Below are positions 1 through 7,308 of a stretch of DNA of 64,000 bases, piece after piece. The position numbers and the translations under genes were made by a program. The stretch lies in assembly GCF_001425235.1 (NCBI RefSeq), contig NZ_LMEA01000010.1:316275-380274 (forward strand), written 5' to 3'. The stretch comes from Devosia sp. Root413D1. Its GTDB lineage: Bacteria; Pseudomonadota; Alphaproteobacteria; Rhizobiales; Devosiaceae. How positions within the stretch are numbered: the stretch's first letter is position 1; each line of letters opens with the position of its first letter. A model generated the notes under the pieces. That model saw only the letters and a list, made by a program, of their open reading frames with translations, did not search any database and had not been told where the DNA came from.

Positions 1-73
1 ACTTGAACAGCGGGACGAGCAATACCGTTGCGGCAAGGAGAACGAAAATCGCGAGCAGCAGGTTTATTTCCAT
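1..73 (-). CDS. N-terminus of a putative CPA2-type cation:proton antiporter (partial)
   Basis: Only the first 24 codons lie in the window; the gene runs off the left edge. The translation starts MEINLLLAIFVLLAATVLLV and continues PLFK. This is a hydrophobic first membrane segment ending in the VPLFK pattern common at the N-terminus of KefB/KefC-type potassium or monovalent cation:proton antiporters. It starts 23 bases after the stop of the TrcR-like gene on the same strand, so the two are probably co-transcribed. The family call rests on a short stretch and is tentative. Confidence 0.45.
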   Translation of the reverse strand, partial: MEINLLLAIFVLLAATVLLVPLFK

Positions 74-96
74 CTCTGCTGCCCGCGCCTTAGCTC

Positions 97-819
97 TTAC
101 TCTTCGGAATCGCCCTTCAGCGACTTCAGCTTGGCGAACACCGAGTCGGCGTCCAGCTCTTCCTCGCGCTCGGGGCGGCGTTCGGTATGCTCGTCGTCCT
201 CGGCATGGTCCATGCCGGCACGGCCATGGGCGCCAGCCAGCGCTTCCTCTGCGGTCAGCAGCATGGTGCCCTGTTCGGCGATATCGCCCGGGGCAGCGCC
301 CTTCGAGGCACGGCTCACTTCCAGATCGAGGTCGATCTGGCTGGCAAGACCGAGCGTCACCGGGTCCATCGGGGTGATGTTGGCATTGTTCCAGTGGGTG
401 CCCTCACGCACCGCGTCGATGGTCGACTTGGTGGTGCCGACGAGGCGCATGATCTGCGCGTCCTTCATCTCGGGGTGGTTGCGCAGCAGCCACTTGATGG
501 CGTTCGGGCGCTCGTTGCGGCGCGAGATCGGCGTGTAGCGCGGACCTTTGCGCTTGGGCGCGGCGACGCGGACCTTGGGGTCCGAGATCTTCATGCGGTA
601 GCTCGGGTCGGCCTCGGCCTTCTCGATCTCCTCGCGGGTCAACTGGCCGTTCTGCAACGGGTTGACGCCCATGATGCCGCTGGCCACGTCGCCGTCGGCG
701 ACGCCCTGCACTTCAAGCGGGTGCAACCCGCAAAAGGCGGCGATCTGCTCGAACGAGAGCGCGGTGTTGTCGACCAGCCAGACGGCGGTTGCCTTGGGCA
801 TCAGTAGGGGCGTGGCCAT
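97..819 (-). CDS. trcR: TrcR-like cell-cycle regulator (DUF1013)
   Basis: A 240-residue protein beginning MATPLLMPKATAVWLVDNTA, the typical opening of the alphaproteobacterial DUF1013 family, named TrcR after its role as a cell-cycle transcription regulator in Caulobacter. The N-terminal half reads like a helix-turn-helix (LSFEQIAAFCGLHPLEVQG, and later a segment with NHPEMKDAQIMRLVGTTKST). The C-terminus is acidic and probably disordered. The start at 819 was chosen over one 20 codons upstream because AAGGAGAG lies just ahead of it and family members begin here. The DNA-binding role is inferred from the family. Confidence 0.85.
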   Translation of the reverse strand: MATPLLMPKATAVWLVDNTALSFEQIAAFCGLHPLEVQGVADGDVASGIMGVNPLQNGQLTREEIEKAEADPSYRMKISDPKVRVAAPKRKGPRYTPISRRNERPNAIKWLLRNHPEMKDAQIMRLVGTTKSTIDAVREGTHWNNANITPMDPVTLGLASQIDLDLEVSRASKGAAPGDIAEQGTMLLTAEEALAGAHGRAGMDHAEDDEHTERRPEREEELDADSVFAKLKSLKGDSEE

Positions 820-915
820 GATAAATCTCTCCTTGAGGCGCGGCCGGGTTCTTCCGGTCCGCCCCGCCTCGTGGTTCATCCTGAGGGGGAATAATGCGCC
901 TATATACCCGCGGGT

Positions 916-1959
916 TCAGGCCGATTCAATCGGATTGTCGCTATCATCAGCAGTCTCGCCCCATGGCGTGACGAGGATCAGCTTGCCGTAATTGCCGGGT
1001 TGCTCCAGTTCGACATGACCACGCGCAGCCTCGGCGAGCGGCACAGCCCGGATCCGCGGGCGGACCATGCGGCCATCGGCCAGCGCCGGCCAGGCCGATT
1101 TTGCGAGGCTCCGGGCGATCGCCGCCTTCACCTCGCGGCTCTGTGGTCTCAGGGTCGAGCCCGAGAGCGTCAGCTGCTTCATCAGGATCAGGCTGGCATT
1201 GATCTCGGATTTCGGACCGGCCAGCGTCGAGACGATGACGATATGGCCGAAGCGGGCCGCGGCGCGGATGTTCTTTTCCAGCGCATCGCCGCCGACGATA
1301 TCGACGATGCGGTCGGCGCCTTTGCCGCCGGTGATCGACAGCGTCCGGGCGACGAAATCCTCGTTCGAGCGGTCGATGGTCTCGATGGCGCCGAGCGCGC
1401 GGGCATAGGCCGCCTTCTCAGGGTCCGAAACGATGGCGATCGGGTGGGCGCCGTGCAGCCGGGCGATCTGGATGGCGGCCCCACCAATACCACCGGCGGC
1501 GCCGTGGATCAGCACCTGCATGCCGGCGGTGACACCTGCCCGCATCACCAGCGTCTGCTCGATGGTGAAGAAGGTCTCGGGCAGGGCGGCGCCAGCGAGC
1601 ATCGACCAGCCGGTGGGAACCGGCAGCACCTGCCCGGATGGGACCGCGACATATTCGGCATAGCCGCCGCCATGGGTCAGCGCCACCACCTGGTCGCCGA
1701 GCGACCAGCCGCGCACGCCCCGGCCGATGGCCGCGATCTCACCGCCGACTTCGAGGCCGGGCAGGGGTGAGGCATCGGGCGGTGGGTTGTAGGTGCCGCG
1801 GCGCTGGCCGAGATCGGGCGCATTGAGACCAGCGGCCGCAACACGGATTAGCACTTCGCCGGGGCCCGGTTGCGGCACCGGCAAGCGCACCGGCTGCAGT
1901 ACCTCGGGGCCACCGAACTGGGTGATGGAGATCGCGGTCATTTCGGCGGGGATCGGCAT
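916..1959 (-). CDS. NAD(P)H:quinone oxidoreductase, PIG3/zeta-crystallin type
   Basis: Medium-chain reductase of the zinc-free quinone oxidoreductase group, about 347 residues. The N-terminal GroES-like substrate domain carries LNAPDLGQRRGTYNPPP. The Rossmann domain has the nucleotide-binding signature HGAAGGIGGAAIQIA near residue 145. Such enzymes reduce quinones or enones with NADPH in the cytoplasm. The start is uncertain: 1959 (MPIPAEMTAI) is used, but an ATG at 1941 and upstream GTG/ATG codons up to 1986 are in frame and none has a strong Shine-Dalgarno. It is divergent from the DUF1192 gene. Confidence 0.85.
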   Translation of the reverse strand: MPIPAEMTAISITQFGGPEVLQPVRLPVPQPGPGEVLIRVAAAGLNAPDLGQRRGTYNPPPDASPLPGLEVGGEIAAIGRGVRGWSLGDQVVALTHGGGYAEYVAVPSGQVLPVPTGWSMLAGAALPETFFTIEQTLVMRAGVTAGMQVLIHGAAGGIGGAAIQIARLHGAHPIAIVSDPEKAAYARALGAIETIDRSNEDFVARTLSITGGKGADRIVDIVGGDALEKNIRAAARFGHIVIVSTLAGPKSEINASLILMKQLTLSGSTLRPQSREVKAAIARSLAKSAWPALADGRMVRPRIRAVPLAEAARGHVELEQPGNYGKLILVTPWGETADDSDNPIESA

Positions 1960-2009
1960 GAGCATAGCTAGGACCATGCGGCGCACGCTGGCAATCGGCT
2001 AATCGTCCG

Positions 2010-2056
2010 GGGGACGTCAGAGGCGACACCCTGGGGACGTCGAGTTGACGCCCTGG
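2010..2056. repeat. Short tandem repeat, about 22-23 bases, two copies
   Basis: Two adjacent copies, at 2010-2032 and 2033-2054, share GGGGACGTC-N4-6-GAC-N-CCCT. A third truncated copy (GGGGGAGTCAGGG) follows. The array lies between the divergent quinone reductase and DUF1192 genes, where promoters or operators would be expected. No function is assigned. Confidence 0.55.
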
Positions 2057-2122
2057 GGGAGTCAGGGTTGCACGCTCCGGCAGGAGGGCTAAAATTCGGA
2101 AAACCCAAGCCGGGAGAAGATC

Positions 2123-2308
2123 ATGTTCGACGACGACGCAGTCAAAAAACCGAGGGGACACGAGGTCGGCATGCTGATCGACACGATGTCGGTCGAGGAG
2201 CTCGAGGAGCGGATCGGTCTGTTGAAGGCCGAGATCGCTCGCCTGGAGCAGGCGATCGCGGCGCGCAACAAGACCCGCTCAGAGGCGGAATCGCTGTTCA
2301 AACTGTGA
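2123..2308 (+). CDS. DUF1192 family small coiled-coil protein
   Basis: A 61-residue protein starting MFDDDAVKKPRGHEVGMLID. It then has SVEELEERIGLLKAEIARLE, a short amphipathic coiled coil, and ends LFKL. This matches the DUF1192 family, restricted largely to alphaproteobacteria, whose function is unknown. A GGGAGAAG Shine-Dalgarno sequence sits a few bases before the ATG. The gene stands alone between a divergent quinone reductase and the CtrA box/terminator region. Confidence 0.85.
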   Translation: MFDDDAVKKPRGHEVGMLIDTMSVEELEERIGLLKAEIARLEQAIAARNKTRSEAESLFKL

Positions 2309-2365
2309 GGCGCCGCCGGGCACCGCGCTGGTGACGGAATGGCAAGGTTAAGAAAGCGAGTCTCG

Positions 2366-2381
2366 TTAACCTCAAATTAAC
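2366..2381 (+). promoter_or_regulatory. CtrA-type binding box
   Basis: TTAACCTCAAATTAAC is an exact match to the alphaproteobacterial CtrA consensus TTAA-N7-TTAAC. A further GTTAACTTAA lies 10 bases downstream at 2390-2399. The box is about 100 bases upstream of a strong terminator hairpin and about 225 bases upstream of the DUF1465 start. It could control a short transcript, the DUF1465 gene, or both. Binding is inferred from the motif only. Confidence 0.6.
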
Positions 2382-2399
2382 ACATCGCCGTTAACTTAA

Positions 2400-2497
2400 A
2401 TCCTATCCAGTTCTCTGGATTTTGCAGAGTGGTTTCTCCCTCTGTTTGACGCCTCCCTGTTAACTTTCGAGAGCCGTTTCGACGGCTCTTTTCTTTT
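2400..2497 (+). ncRNA. Candidate CtrA-controlled small RNA
   Basis: Between the CtrA box and a textbook terminator (2471-2497) lies about 70 bases with no plausible reading frame. It contains two C/U-rich anti-Shine-Dalgarno-like stretches (TTTCTCCCTCTG and GCCTCCCTG). These are the kind of loop motif found in alphaproteobacterial trans-acting small RNAs. The start is a guess placed after the box. I see box, terminator and CU-rich loops; the RNA itself is inference. Confidence 0.4.
2471..2497 (+). terminator. Rho-independent terminator
   Basis: The perfect stem GAGCCGT/ACGGCTC closes a TTCG tetraloop and is followed by TTTTCTTTTG. It is 162 bases after the DUF1192 stop and upstream of DUF1465, so it ends either a DUF1192 read-through or a separate small RNA. 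Confidence 0.85.
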
Positions 2498-2605
2498 GTC
2501 CGGTTCCCATTGGCGCGTTAAGCCAACGGCAAGGGAGGCGGGCGCACAACGGGGTATCCGGCAGCAGGGGCCGGTCGCAATTTTCCGTTACCCGGGCAGC
2601 AACGC

Positions 2606-3130
2606 GTGGACGACAGCAGGCAGAAGCAGAAGCCGGTGGCCATCGGGCCGCGCATCGTCGCGTCGGGTGGGTTCGACATGCTCTATCGCGAGGGCATGGT
2701 GCTGATCGAGGAGGTCGCCTCTTATCTCGATGGCGATGGCCGCGCCGAGAGCCGCGGCCTGCCGCGCGAAGCCTCGTTCCTCTACGCTTCCGAGAGCATG
2801 CGCCTTACCACCAGGCTGATGCAGCTCGCCTCATGGCTGCTGCTGCAGCGCGCCGTGAACGAAGGCGAACTCACCGCCGAGAACGCCCGCACCGAAAAGG
2901 AGAAGGTCCGCTTCTCCGCCACCCCGAGCGATCGCGGCGGCCCGGGCTATGGCGAGCTGCCGCAGCGGCTCCTGGAGTTCATCGCCAAGGGCGACCGGCT
3001 GTTCGACCGGGTGCAGCAGTTCGACAAGCTCGAGCGCGGCGGCGTGCCGGAATATGCCCCGAGCGCCGAAGGCGGCATTGCCGACCAGCTGGCGCGTCTC
3101 AAGGCAGCGTTTGGCCGCTTGAAGGAATAG
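2606..3130 (+). CDS. DUF1465 family protein
   Basis: A 174-residue alphaproteobacterial protein of the DUF1465 family. The body carries REGMVLIEEVASYLDGDGR and MRLTTRLMQLASWLLLQRAV, followed by a polar C-terminal segment ending in a helical tail. It is predicted mainly alpha-helical and cytoplasmic with no signal peptide. The start is a GTG (MDDSRQKQ); an internal ATG at residue 25 would remove only the variable N-terminus. The biochemical role is not established from sequence. A CtrA box lies upstream. Confidence 0.75.
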   Translation: MDDSRQKQKPVAIGPRIVASGGFDMLYREGMVLIEEVASYLDGDGRAESRGLPREASFLYASESMRLTTRLMQLASWLLLQRAVNEGELTAENARTEKEKVRFSATPSDRGGPGYGELPQRLLEFIAKGDRLFDRVQQFDKLERGGVPEYAPSAEGGIADQLARLKAAFGRLKE

Positions 3131-3173
3131 GGCGCCAGCCCTTACCATCGGTCGATCTGACCGAGGTGGGATA

Positions 3174-3587
3174 ATGACCGAGACATTGACGGGTGGGTGC
3201 CTCTGCGGCGCCGTTCGTTACACCTACCAGGGTGAGGTCGGCGCCGCTGGCTATTGCCACTGCGAGGATTGCCGCCGGGTCTCGGGCAGTGCCTTCGGCG
3301 TCAGCGTGCGGGTCGCTGCCGCTGGCTTCAGCGTCAGCAAGGGGATGCCCAGGAGCTTCGTCAAACAGGGTGACAGCGGCCGGCCGGTGGCGCGCTGCTT
3401 CTGCGGCGATTGCGGCTCGCCGCTCTACACTTTGCCGCCGCTCCACCCTGAGGTGGTGTTCATCAAGGCCGGCAGCCTCGATGATCCCAGCGTCGTCAAA
3501 CCCAACCGCCAGGCCTGGACGCGCTCACGCGTCGATTGGGCTGAGATCGATCCGTCGATCACGGCGTATGAGACGAACCGGGTTTGA
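3174..3587 (+). CDS. GFA/CENP-V domain zinc protein
   Basis: A 137-residue single-domain protein of the glutathione-dependent formaldehyde-activating enzyme fold. The three zinc-binding clusters are visible: GGCLCGAVRY (residues 7-16), YCHCEDCRR (about 27-35) and CFCGDCGSPLY (about 67-77). Members bind one or two zinc ions; many are annotated as S-hydroxymethylglutathione-handling enzymes, but the substrate is rarely proven. It follows DUF1465 by 43 bases and may be co-transcribed. Confidence 0.85.
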   Translation: MTETLTGGCLCGAVRYTYQGEVGAAGYCHCEDCRRVSGSAFGVSVRVAAAGFSVSKGMPRSFVKQGDSGRPVARCFCGDCGSPLYTLPPLHPEVVFIKAGSLDDPSVVKPNRQAWTRSRVDWAEIDPSITAYETNRV

Positions 3588-3662
3588 GCATAGTCGTGGC
3601 CCGCACGCTGGCGGATGCTGAAGCGTCCCTATCCGGTTCCGCTTCCCGGTACACCGCTAGCG

Positions 3663-3708
3663 CAGTCGGCGTGCCCTCCCCCGCAAGCGGGAGAGGGATC
3701 CCGACTGC
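3663..3708. repeat. Nested palindromic intergenic element
   Basis: The outer arms CAGTCGG and CCGACTG enclose an inner hairpin CCCTCCCCCGC-AA-GCGGGAGAGGG. The inner part belongs to the same CCCTCCCC-CGCAAG-GGGGAGGG family seen at 29619-29640 and 40974-41066. It sits between the GFA gene and the rpmE terminator. Confidence 0.65.
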
Positions 3709-3729
3709 ACTGTCCAGGCAGCCTTCAAA

Positions 3730-3760
3730 CAAAAGCCCGGCGCAATGGCCGGGCTTTTGT
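3730..3760 (-). terminator. Terminator of rpmE, bidirectional
   Basis: The stem AAAAGCCCGGC / GGCCGGGCTTTT has a short loop. A-run and T-run flanks let it work in both directions. It lies about 20 bases after the rpmE stop on the minus strand and also ends the convergent GFA transcript. Confidence 0.85.
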
Positions 3761-3780
3761 AGTCGTCGGTGCCGTCAGGC

Positions 3781-4002
3781 TTAGAAGCCGAGGCCCTTGA
3801 ACTTGTCCTTGAAGCGGGTGACGCGGCCACCGCGGTCCATCAGGTTGCCCTGCACGCCAGTCCAGGCCGGGTGCGTGGTCGGGTCGATGTCGAGCTGCAG
3901 CGTGTCGCCTTCCTTGCCGTAGGTCGAACGGGTCTGGTAGGTCGTGCCGTTGGTCATCGCCACGGTGATCATGTGGTAGTCGGGATGGATGTCGTTCTTC
4001 AT
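3781..4002 (-). CDS. rpmE: 50S ribosomal protein L31
   Basis: A 73-residue protein beginning [20 protein letters not shown]. It contains [20 protein letters not shown] and ends [10 protein letters not shown], the alphaproteobacterial L31 pattern. It has no cysteine, so it is the zinc-independent form. It is a component of the large ribosomal subunit at the central protuberance and bridges to the small subunit. It is monocistronic with its own terminator and divergent from the ABC exporter. Confidence 0.95.
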   Translation of the reverse strand: MKNDIHPDYHMITVAMTNGTTYQTRSTYGKEGDTLQLDIDPTTHPAWTGVQGNLMDRGGRVTRFKDKFKGLGF

Positions 4003-4172
4003 GGCGCTGCCTCAAATCAAACGGGCGCCACGGCGCCCGGACGAAACGATTAATACGGATTGGCCGGGTTCATAGAGAAAATCCCGCACTAGCGCAAGGG
4101 GAAGCCGCGTGTTGTCGCGGGGCTGGCAATTCGGTTGCGGCGCGAGCGCTGCCTGCCTATATCGAGGGCACT

Positions 4173-6017
4173 TTGAAAAGCACCACGCGCAGCACCACCG
4201 GAGCGGCCCCGACCGGCAGGCTCGGCAGCAAGGGCGAGGCCCTGAAGACCGGCCAGCGGGACATCAAGCCGATCCGCCGGCTGATGCCGTTCGTGCTGCG
4301 CTATCCGTGGCGCCTGACCTTCACCATCGGTTTCCTGCTGGTCTCGACCCTGTCGTCGCTGGTGATCCCGGCGCTGGCCGGCAAGATCATCGACAAGGGC
4401 TTCGTCGAGCAGAACCTGTCGATGGTCGGCCAGTATGGCATGATCGCCATCGGCGTGGCGCTGGTGATGGCGCTGGCAAGCGCCGGGCGCTTCTACTTCA
4501 TTTCGGTGCTCGGCGAGCGCGTGCTCACGGACCTGCGCCGCAAGGTGTTCGATCACCTGTTGACCCTCGATTCGGCGTTCTTCGACCTGCACCGGGTGGG
4601 CGAGCTCACCTCGCGGCTCAACGGCGACGTGGCGACGATCCGCGGCGCCATCGGCACCAGCCTTTCGATCATGCTGCGCGGCGCGGTGACGCTGATCGGC
4701 GCGGTGACGCTGATGTTCCTCACCAGCCCTTACCTGGCGCTCACCATCGTCATCGTCGGGCCGGCGATCCTGATCCCGGTGATGCTGTATGCCCGGCGGT
4801 TGCGGCGGATGTCGCGCCGCACCCAGGATGCGCTGGCCGACATGTCGGCGATGGCGACCGAGGCGCTGGGCGCCAGCAAGACCATCAAGAGCTTTGTGCA
4901 GGAGCCCGAGCAGTCGCGGCTCTACGGCTCGCGCGCCGAGGAATCGTTCGAGGCGGAAGTCAGCCGCGTGGGGGCGCGCGCCGCGCTGCTCGGCGGGCTG
5001 CTGTTCCTTTCCACTTCGGCGCTGGTGGTATTGGTCTGGTGGGGCGCCAACGCGGTGTTCACCGGCGTCGTCACTGTCGGCGAGCTGGCCCAGTTCATGA
5101 TCTACGCGCTGATGGCCAGCAATGCGCTGACCAACCTCTCCGAGATCATGGGCCTGTTGCACACGGTTTCGGGCGCCACCGAACGGCTGGTCGAGATCCT
5201 CGACACCGAGCCGGCAATCAAGCCGCCGGCAAACCCGCAGGCCCTGCCGGTGCCGCCGCTGGGCACTGTCGCTTTCGACGATGTCGACTTCGCCTACGAG
5301 ACCCGCGACAGCGAAGCGGTGATCTCCGGCATGAGCTTTGCGATCGCGCATGGCGAGACGGTGGCGCTGGTCGGCGCCTCGGGGGCCGGCAAGTCGACGC
5401 TGTTCGCACTGGTGCAGCGCTTCTACGATGTCACCGCCGGGCGTATCCTGGTTGACGGCATCGATGTGCGTGACGTCGAACCCGAGCAGCTCCGCCGCCG
5501 CTTTGCCTATGTCGAGCAGGAGCCGACGATCTTTGCCGGCACCATCGCCGACAATATCCGCTTCGGCCGGCCGGAAGCGACGTTCGCCGAGATCGAGGCG
5601 GCCGCCAAGGCGGCACTGGTGCACGACTATGTCGCCGAGCTCAGCAATGGCTACGATTCGATCGTGGGTGAGCGCGGGGTGATGCTGTCGGGCGGCCAGA
5701 AGCAGCGGCTGGCGATCGCGCGGGCCTTGCTCAAGGACGCGCCGATCCTGTTGCTGGACGAGGCGACGTCAGCGCTCGATGCCGAGAGCGAGCGGCTGGT
5801 GCAGCTGGCGCTGGAGCGTCTGATGACTGGCCGCACGACGCTGGTGATCGCCCACCGCCTCGCCACCATCCGCGACGCCGACCGCATCCTGGTGCTGGAA
5901 AAGGGCCGCCTGATCGATCAGGGCACGCACGACCAGCTGGTGCGCAAGGGCGGCAAGTACGCCGAACTGGCCAAGCTGCAGTTCCGCGCCGAGCTGCAGC
6001 GCGAAGTGGCGGAATAA
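4173..6017 (+). CDS. MsbA-like ABC exporter, fused membrane and ATPase domains
   Basis: A half-transporter of 614 residues in the inner membrane. The N-terminal exporter-type membrane domain has about six helices (residues 40-320). The ATPase domain (about 370-600) has Walker A GASGAGKST near residue 400, the ABC signature LSGGQKQRLAIARAL near 505, Walker B ILLLDEATSALD near 526 and the switch histidine IAHRL. The family exports lipids, lipid A precursors or drugs; the substrate is not readable here. The start is a TTG with GAGGG upstream. It stands alone, ahead of the minus-strand tRNA-like element. Confidence 0.88.
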   Translation: MKSTTRSTTGAAPTGRLGSKGEALKTGQRDIKPIRRLMPFVLRYPWRLTFTIGFLLVSTLSSLVIPALAGKIIDKGFVEQNLSMVGQYGMIAIGVALVMALASAGRFYFISVLGERVLTDLRRKVFDHLLTLDSAFFDLHRVGELTSRLNGDVATIRGAIGTSLSIMLRGAVTLIGAVTLMFLTSPYLALTIVIVGPAILIPVMLYARRLRRMSRRTQDALADMSAMATEALGASKTIKSFVQEPEQSRLYGSRAEESFEAEVSRVGARAALLGGLLFLSTSALVVLVWWGANAVFTGVVTVGELAQFMIYALMASNALTNLSEIMGLLHTVSGATERLVEILDTEPAIKPPANPQALPVPPLGTVAFDDVDFAYETRDSEAVISGMSFAIAHGETVALVGASGAGKSTLFALVQRFYDVTAGRILVDGIDVRDVEPEQLRRRFAYVEQEPTIFAGTIADNIRFGRPEATFAEIEAAAKAALVHDYVAELSNGYDSIVGERGVMLSGGQKQRLAIARALLKDAPILLLDEATSALDAESERLVQLALERLMTGRTTLVIAHRLATIRDADRILVLEKGRLIDQGTHDQLVRKGGKYAELAKLQFRAELQREVAE

Positions 6018-6024
6018 CCAGATT

Positions 6025-6108
6025 TGGTGGGCAGGGGGAGAATTTGCACTCCCACAGCTCAAGCGGGGCGTTTACAGCGCCTTGGGCTCACTCATGCCCA
6101 GCCTGCCC
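6025..6108 (-). tRNA. tRNA-Tyr(GUA)-like RNA with non-canonical D and T loops
   Basis: The minus strand folds into a complete cloverleaf of 84 nt. The acceptor stem GGGCAGG/CCTGCCC is 7 perfect pairs, followed by A and an encoded CCA. The D stem is GGGC/GCCC with loop ATGAGTGA. The anticodon loop is CTGTAAA (anticodon GUA) on a 4-5 pair stem. A short variable arm GCTTGAGC follows, then T stem GGGAG/CTCCC with loop TGCAAATT. G1-C72, A73, GUA and the variable arm are tyrosine identity elements. It lacks the GG of the D loop and the TTCRA of the T loop, and has C at position 8. It may be a specialised tRNA, a tRNA-like RNA or a relic that kept all its stems. Confidence 0.55.
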
Positions 6109-6256
6109 TTGGTATATCGATAGGCAGGCATGGGGGGAGTCCCTGTTGCGCAACGCTTCGGACCTCGCCCAAAGCTAAGGCGGCGCTTATGCTCGAAGCG
6201 GCCGGTGCTGTCAATCGACGCTATTCGGTGAGCTTGAACGCGAAGTGGCCGAGTCG

Positions 6257-7249
6257 TCAGCCGCTTTGGCGCGGCAGCGTGTTGCGATTGGCGGCGCGCA
6301 GCTGGCCGGGCGCGATGTTGCGCACACGCTTGAAGGCCTTGGCGAAGGCGAACTCATTCTCATAGCCCACGCGCGGCGCCACGGCGGCGATACGGTGTCC
6401 CTGCTCGAGCAGGCCCGCCGCGACCGTCATCCGCCAGCGCGTGACATAGCTGAGCGGCGCTTCGCCAACCGCCTCGGCAAAGCGCCGGGCGAACACGGCG
6501 CGTGACAGCTTTGCCCTCGTGGCCAGCGTGGCGACGGTCCAGGGGTGCGCCGGATCATCGTGGATGGCGCGCAATGCCGGCGCGACCTGCGGATTCTGCA
6601 GCGCACCGAACCAGGTGGACGACTGCGAGCGGCGCTGCTCTTCGAGCCAGGTGCGAAGCGTATAGACGAAGATCAGGTCGACCAGCCGGTCGACGACCAT
6701 CGCCGTACCCGAACCCCGGCTTTCCGCTTCAGCGGCGAGGAGCGAAATGGCGGCCTCAAGACCGGTCCCGTGGGTCTGCTTGCCGGTGAGGTGGACGAGG
6801 CTGGGCAGGCCGCGCAGCAGGGGATTGGTCCCTGCAGCGGAGAAGGAATAGGAGCCGCAGAGCAGCACGGTGGTTTCGCCGTCAGTGCCATCAGGGAATT
6901 CGATCGCCTCGCCTGGAGCGAGACCGGCGAGGAGGCTCTCGAACTCGACGGCAGGCGTCTGTGGTGTATCACCCAGCGTGTGGCCGGAGCCGTGCGGGAA
7001 CAGCACGATGTCGCCGGGGCCCAAGGCGACCGGGGTGTCACTGCCATCGACGCGGGCCCAGCAATGGCCGCGGACCACCACATGGAAACCGGCCCGGTGG
7101 CTGGTTTGTCCGGCATGCAGGGCCCACGGCGCGCGCAACTCGTTGCGTGAGGAGAGGACGCTGCCCAACTGCACCGCATCCAGCACCTCGCTCAGCACAT
7201 CGGCACGGGAATCGAGACGTTCGAACATGATATCGAGTGTTTCACCCAT
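6257..7249 (-). CDS. AraC-family regulator, cupin plus HTH
   Basis: About 330 residues. The N-terminal cupin-type sensor (ELRAPWALHAG, then GFHVVVRGHCW and LGPGDIVLFPHGSGHTL) is followed by a C-terminal AraC DNA-binding domain with PWTVATLATRAKLSRAVFAR and the second helix-turn-helix RIAAVAPRVGYENEFAFAKA. The start at 7249 is chosen because longer starts collide with the divergent NmrA gene; 7228 (MFERLDSRAD) is an equally plausible start. Divergent placement suggests that it controls the NmrA-like gene. It is a paralogue of the regulator at 56064. Confidence 0.88.
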   Translation of the reverse strand: MGETLDIMFERLDSRADVLSEVLDAVQLGSVLSSRNELRAPWALHAGQTSHRAGFHVVVRGHCWARVDGSDTPVALGPGDIVLFPHGSGHTLGDTPQTPAVEFESLLAGLAPGEAIEFPDGTDGETTVLLCGSYSFSAAGTNPLLRGLPSLVHLTGKQTHGTGLEAAISLLAAEAESRGSGTAMVVDRLVDLIFVYTLRTWLEEQRRSQSSTWFGALQNPQVAPALRAIHDDPAHPWTVATLATRAKLSRAVFARRFAEAVGEAPLSYVTRWRMTVAAGLLEQGHRIAAVAPRVGYENEFAFAKAFKRVRNIAPGQLRAANRNTLPRQSG

Positions 7250-7308
7250 CGAAGAGATCGGCCGTGAGCCGTATGTCATGGCGCAGTCAAGGTCAAGGAA
7301 AGCTGCAA

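Noticed and set aside
6025-6108. Circularly permuted tmRNA piece or ordinary tRNA
   Set aside because: It lacks the G3-U70 pair and tag-coding part of tmRNA, and it lacks the D- and T-loop bases of a normal tRNA. It is therefore kept as a tRNA-like element.
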